64,000 bases of DNA, taken from assembly GCA_036785325.1 (NCBI GenBank), contig JAXIVH010000019.1:5666216-5730215 (forward strand). The letters run 5' to 3'. Shown here in pieces: positions 62,712 to 64,000 of the stretch (position 1 is the first letter of the stretch; every line of letters starts with the position of its first letter). The translations under genes were made by a program, and so were the position numbers. Below the pieces are notes generated by a model, which searched no databases, was not told the DNA's origin, and saw only the letters and a list, made by a program, of their open reading frames with translations. Origin of the DNA: Urophycis tenuis. Its lineage: Eukaryota > Chordata > Actinopteri > Gadiformes > Phycidae.

Positions 62712-62875
<164 letters not shown>

Positions 62876-63443
62876 GTAGGCAAATTTAGTTTCGGAATGA
62901 GATTCAAATTCAAATATCAATGGCACAAGTTGGAAAAGTAAAAAACATTTCAATGAACAGAGTGCTGGAATTCCTTTCCTCACTTGGTTGAATAGAGATA
63001 TGAAAAACCTGTTGTTTGAAAAAAACAATTTTTGCGATGAATAGCATTGAATATAGTAATATTATAAGATGAATCAATATTCCAACAACATAACGCTGAT
63101 GGCAGCAGACTCCTACCAAACTACAAGCTGAGTCCTCGCCACTTTGTCCAGTGGTGTTCTTGCTAAACGTGCCCGTGCAGCACTTGTGCCGGCTCCAGCA
63201 TCGATTGTGTCTTATTCTCGGCTCGCCCTCACCTGGACGTCGCTTGGGATAAAGGCGTCTGCTAAACGGCTGAATGTAAATGTGGTTACGGATATTATGC
63301 CCTTCTAGACCGCACCCGCTTTCAAACCGGGCTGTCGAGGGCCCTGGCCATACGGTACCCTCCTGAAGCCCCACTCTCATCCAACAACCAACTATAACAA
63401 CCAAACAACAAGAGACCTCAGGGTGAAGATAAAGCCTCTAAAA

Positions 63444-63904
63444 CAGGGGTGTCAAACTCATTTTGGTTTCAGGGGCCACATACAGCGTAATGAGATGTCA
63501 AGTGGGCCGCACTAGTGCAATCACAACAGAATTACCTATACATAACAATAAGTCCATGCTTTTCCCTTTGTTTTCATGCAAAGACGTACAAGTACAGTAA
63601 TCTTCATATTTAATGAATATCCTTTACAAAACATATCATGAACAACCTCAGATTTAAGGTTTCCACAAGATGTTGTATTTTCGCCATGATGAGTCTCATA
63701 GTGGCGCCGAATATTATATTCCTTGAGCACCGACACTTAATTAGTTAATTACCCATCAAGCACACAGGTTTCCCACTCAATGATAGAATAGCATTGTATT
63801 AGTACTTTTATGCATTTTTTTACTTTCAAAATTCATCCAGCGGGCCGGGTTGAGCCCCCTATCAGGCCGGTTTTGGCCCGCGGGCCGTATGTTTGACACC
63901 TCTG
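63444..63904. mobile_element. non-autonomous hAT-like element, 461 bp
   Basis: Ends CAGGGGTGTCAAACTCAT and (other strand) CAGAGGTGTCAAACAT, with perfect 8-bp duplications CTCTAAAA at 63436-63443 and 63905-63912. Internal GGGCCGC-type motifs are typical of this widespread vertebrate element. Confidence 0.88.
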
Positions 63905-64000
63905 CTCTAAAAGGTCTCTGGGTGGGTTTAAGAACGAGTCCAACCTAGAGGTAGATGTACCGTATTGGACACAGGGGACACTGTCACTGACACTGTCTGT

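Overview
The window is nuclear DNA of a bony (teleost) fish. It holds four intron-rich protein genes whose exons I rebuilt by hand from protein similarity, GT/AG splice sites and codon phase. It is packed with dinucleotide microsatellites, G/C homopolymers, tRNA-derived SINEs and hAT-type DNA elements. The density of (AC)n and (AG)n tracts is extreme; that resembles repeat-rich fish genomes such as cods, but I cannot name the species.

Layout. (1) 258-21412, minus: ubap2l, 27 coding exons; the 3' end lies beyond the left edge. (2) 23857-26464, plus: the C1orf43 homolog, complete, 7 exons and 256 residues, head-to-head with ubap2l. (3) 28396-47390, minus: tuft1 (tuftelin), 12 exons that sum to 390 residues, convergent with C1orf43. 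(4) 53016-62687, minus: cgn (cingulin), 13 exons for the coiled-coil rod and tail; the head domain lies beyond the right edge. About 2.4 kb separates the ubap2l and C1orf43 start codons. The span between the tuft1 start and the cgn stop is 5.6 kb of repeats and unassigned sequence.

The order ubap2l / C1orf43 / tuft1 / cgn joins two gene pairs that both lie on human chromosome 1q21.3. This supports the orthology calls. The genes do not form a pathway: UBAP2L acts in RNA granules, C1orf43 is a small membrane protein, tuftelin and cingulin are coiled-coil proteins, and cingulin belongs to tight junctions.

Points most worth a second look: a 45-nt in-frame cassette exon in ubap2l; a cgn exon with a broken reading frame; strand-consistent C-runs before 3' splice sites and G-runs after 5' splice sites; UG-repeat splice sites in cgn; three short hAT elements with clear 8-bp target duplications; a fold-back element with a telomere-like core; perfect snap-back palindromes; and an orphan exon-like ORF in tuft1 intron 1. 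I saw no prokaryote-type system, no CRISPR array and no rRNA or functional tRNA gene.
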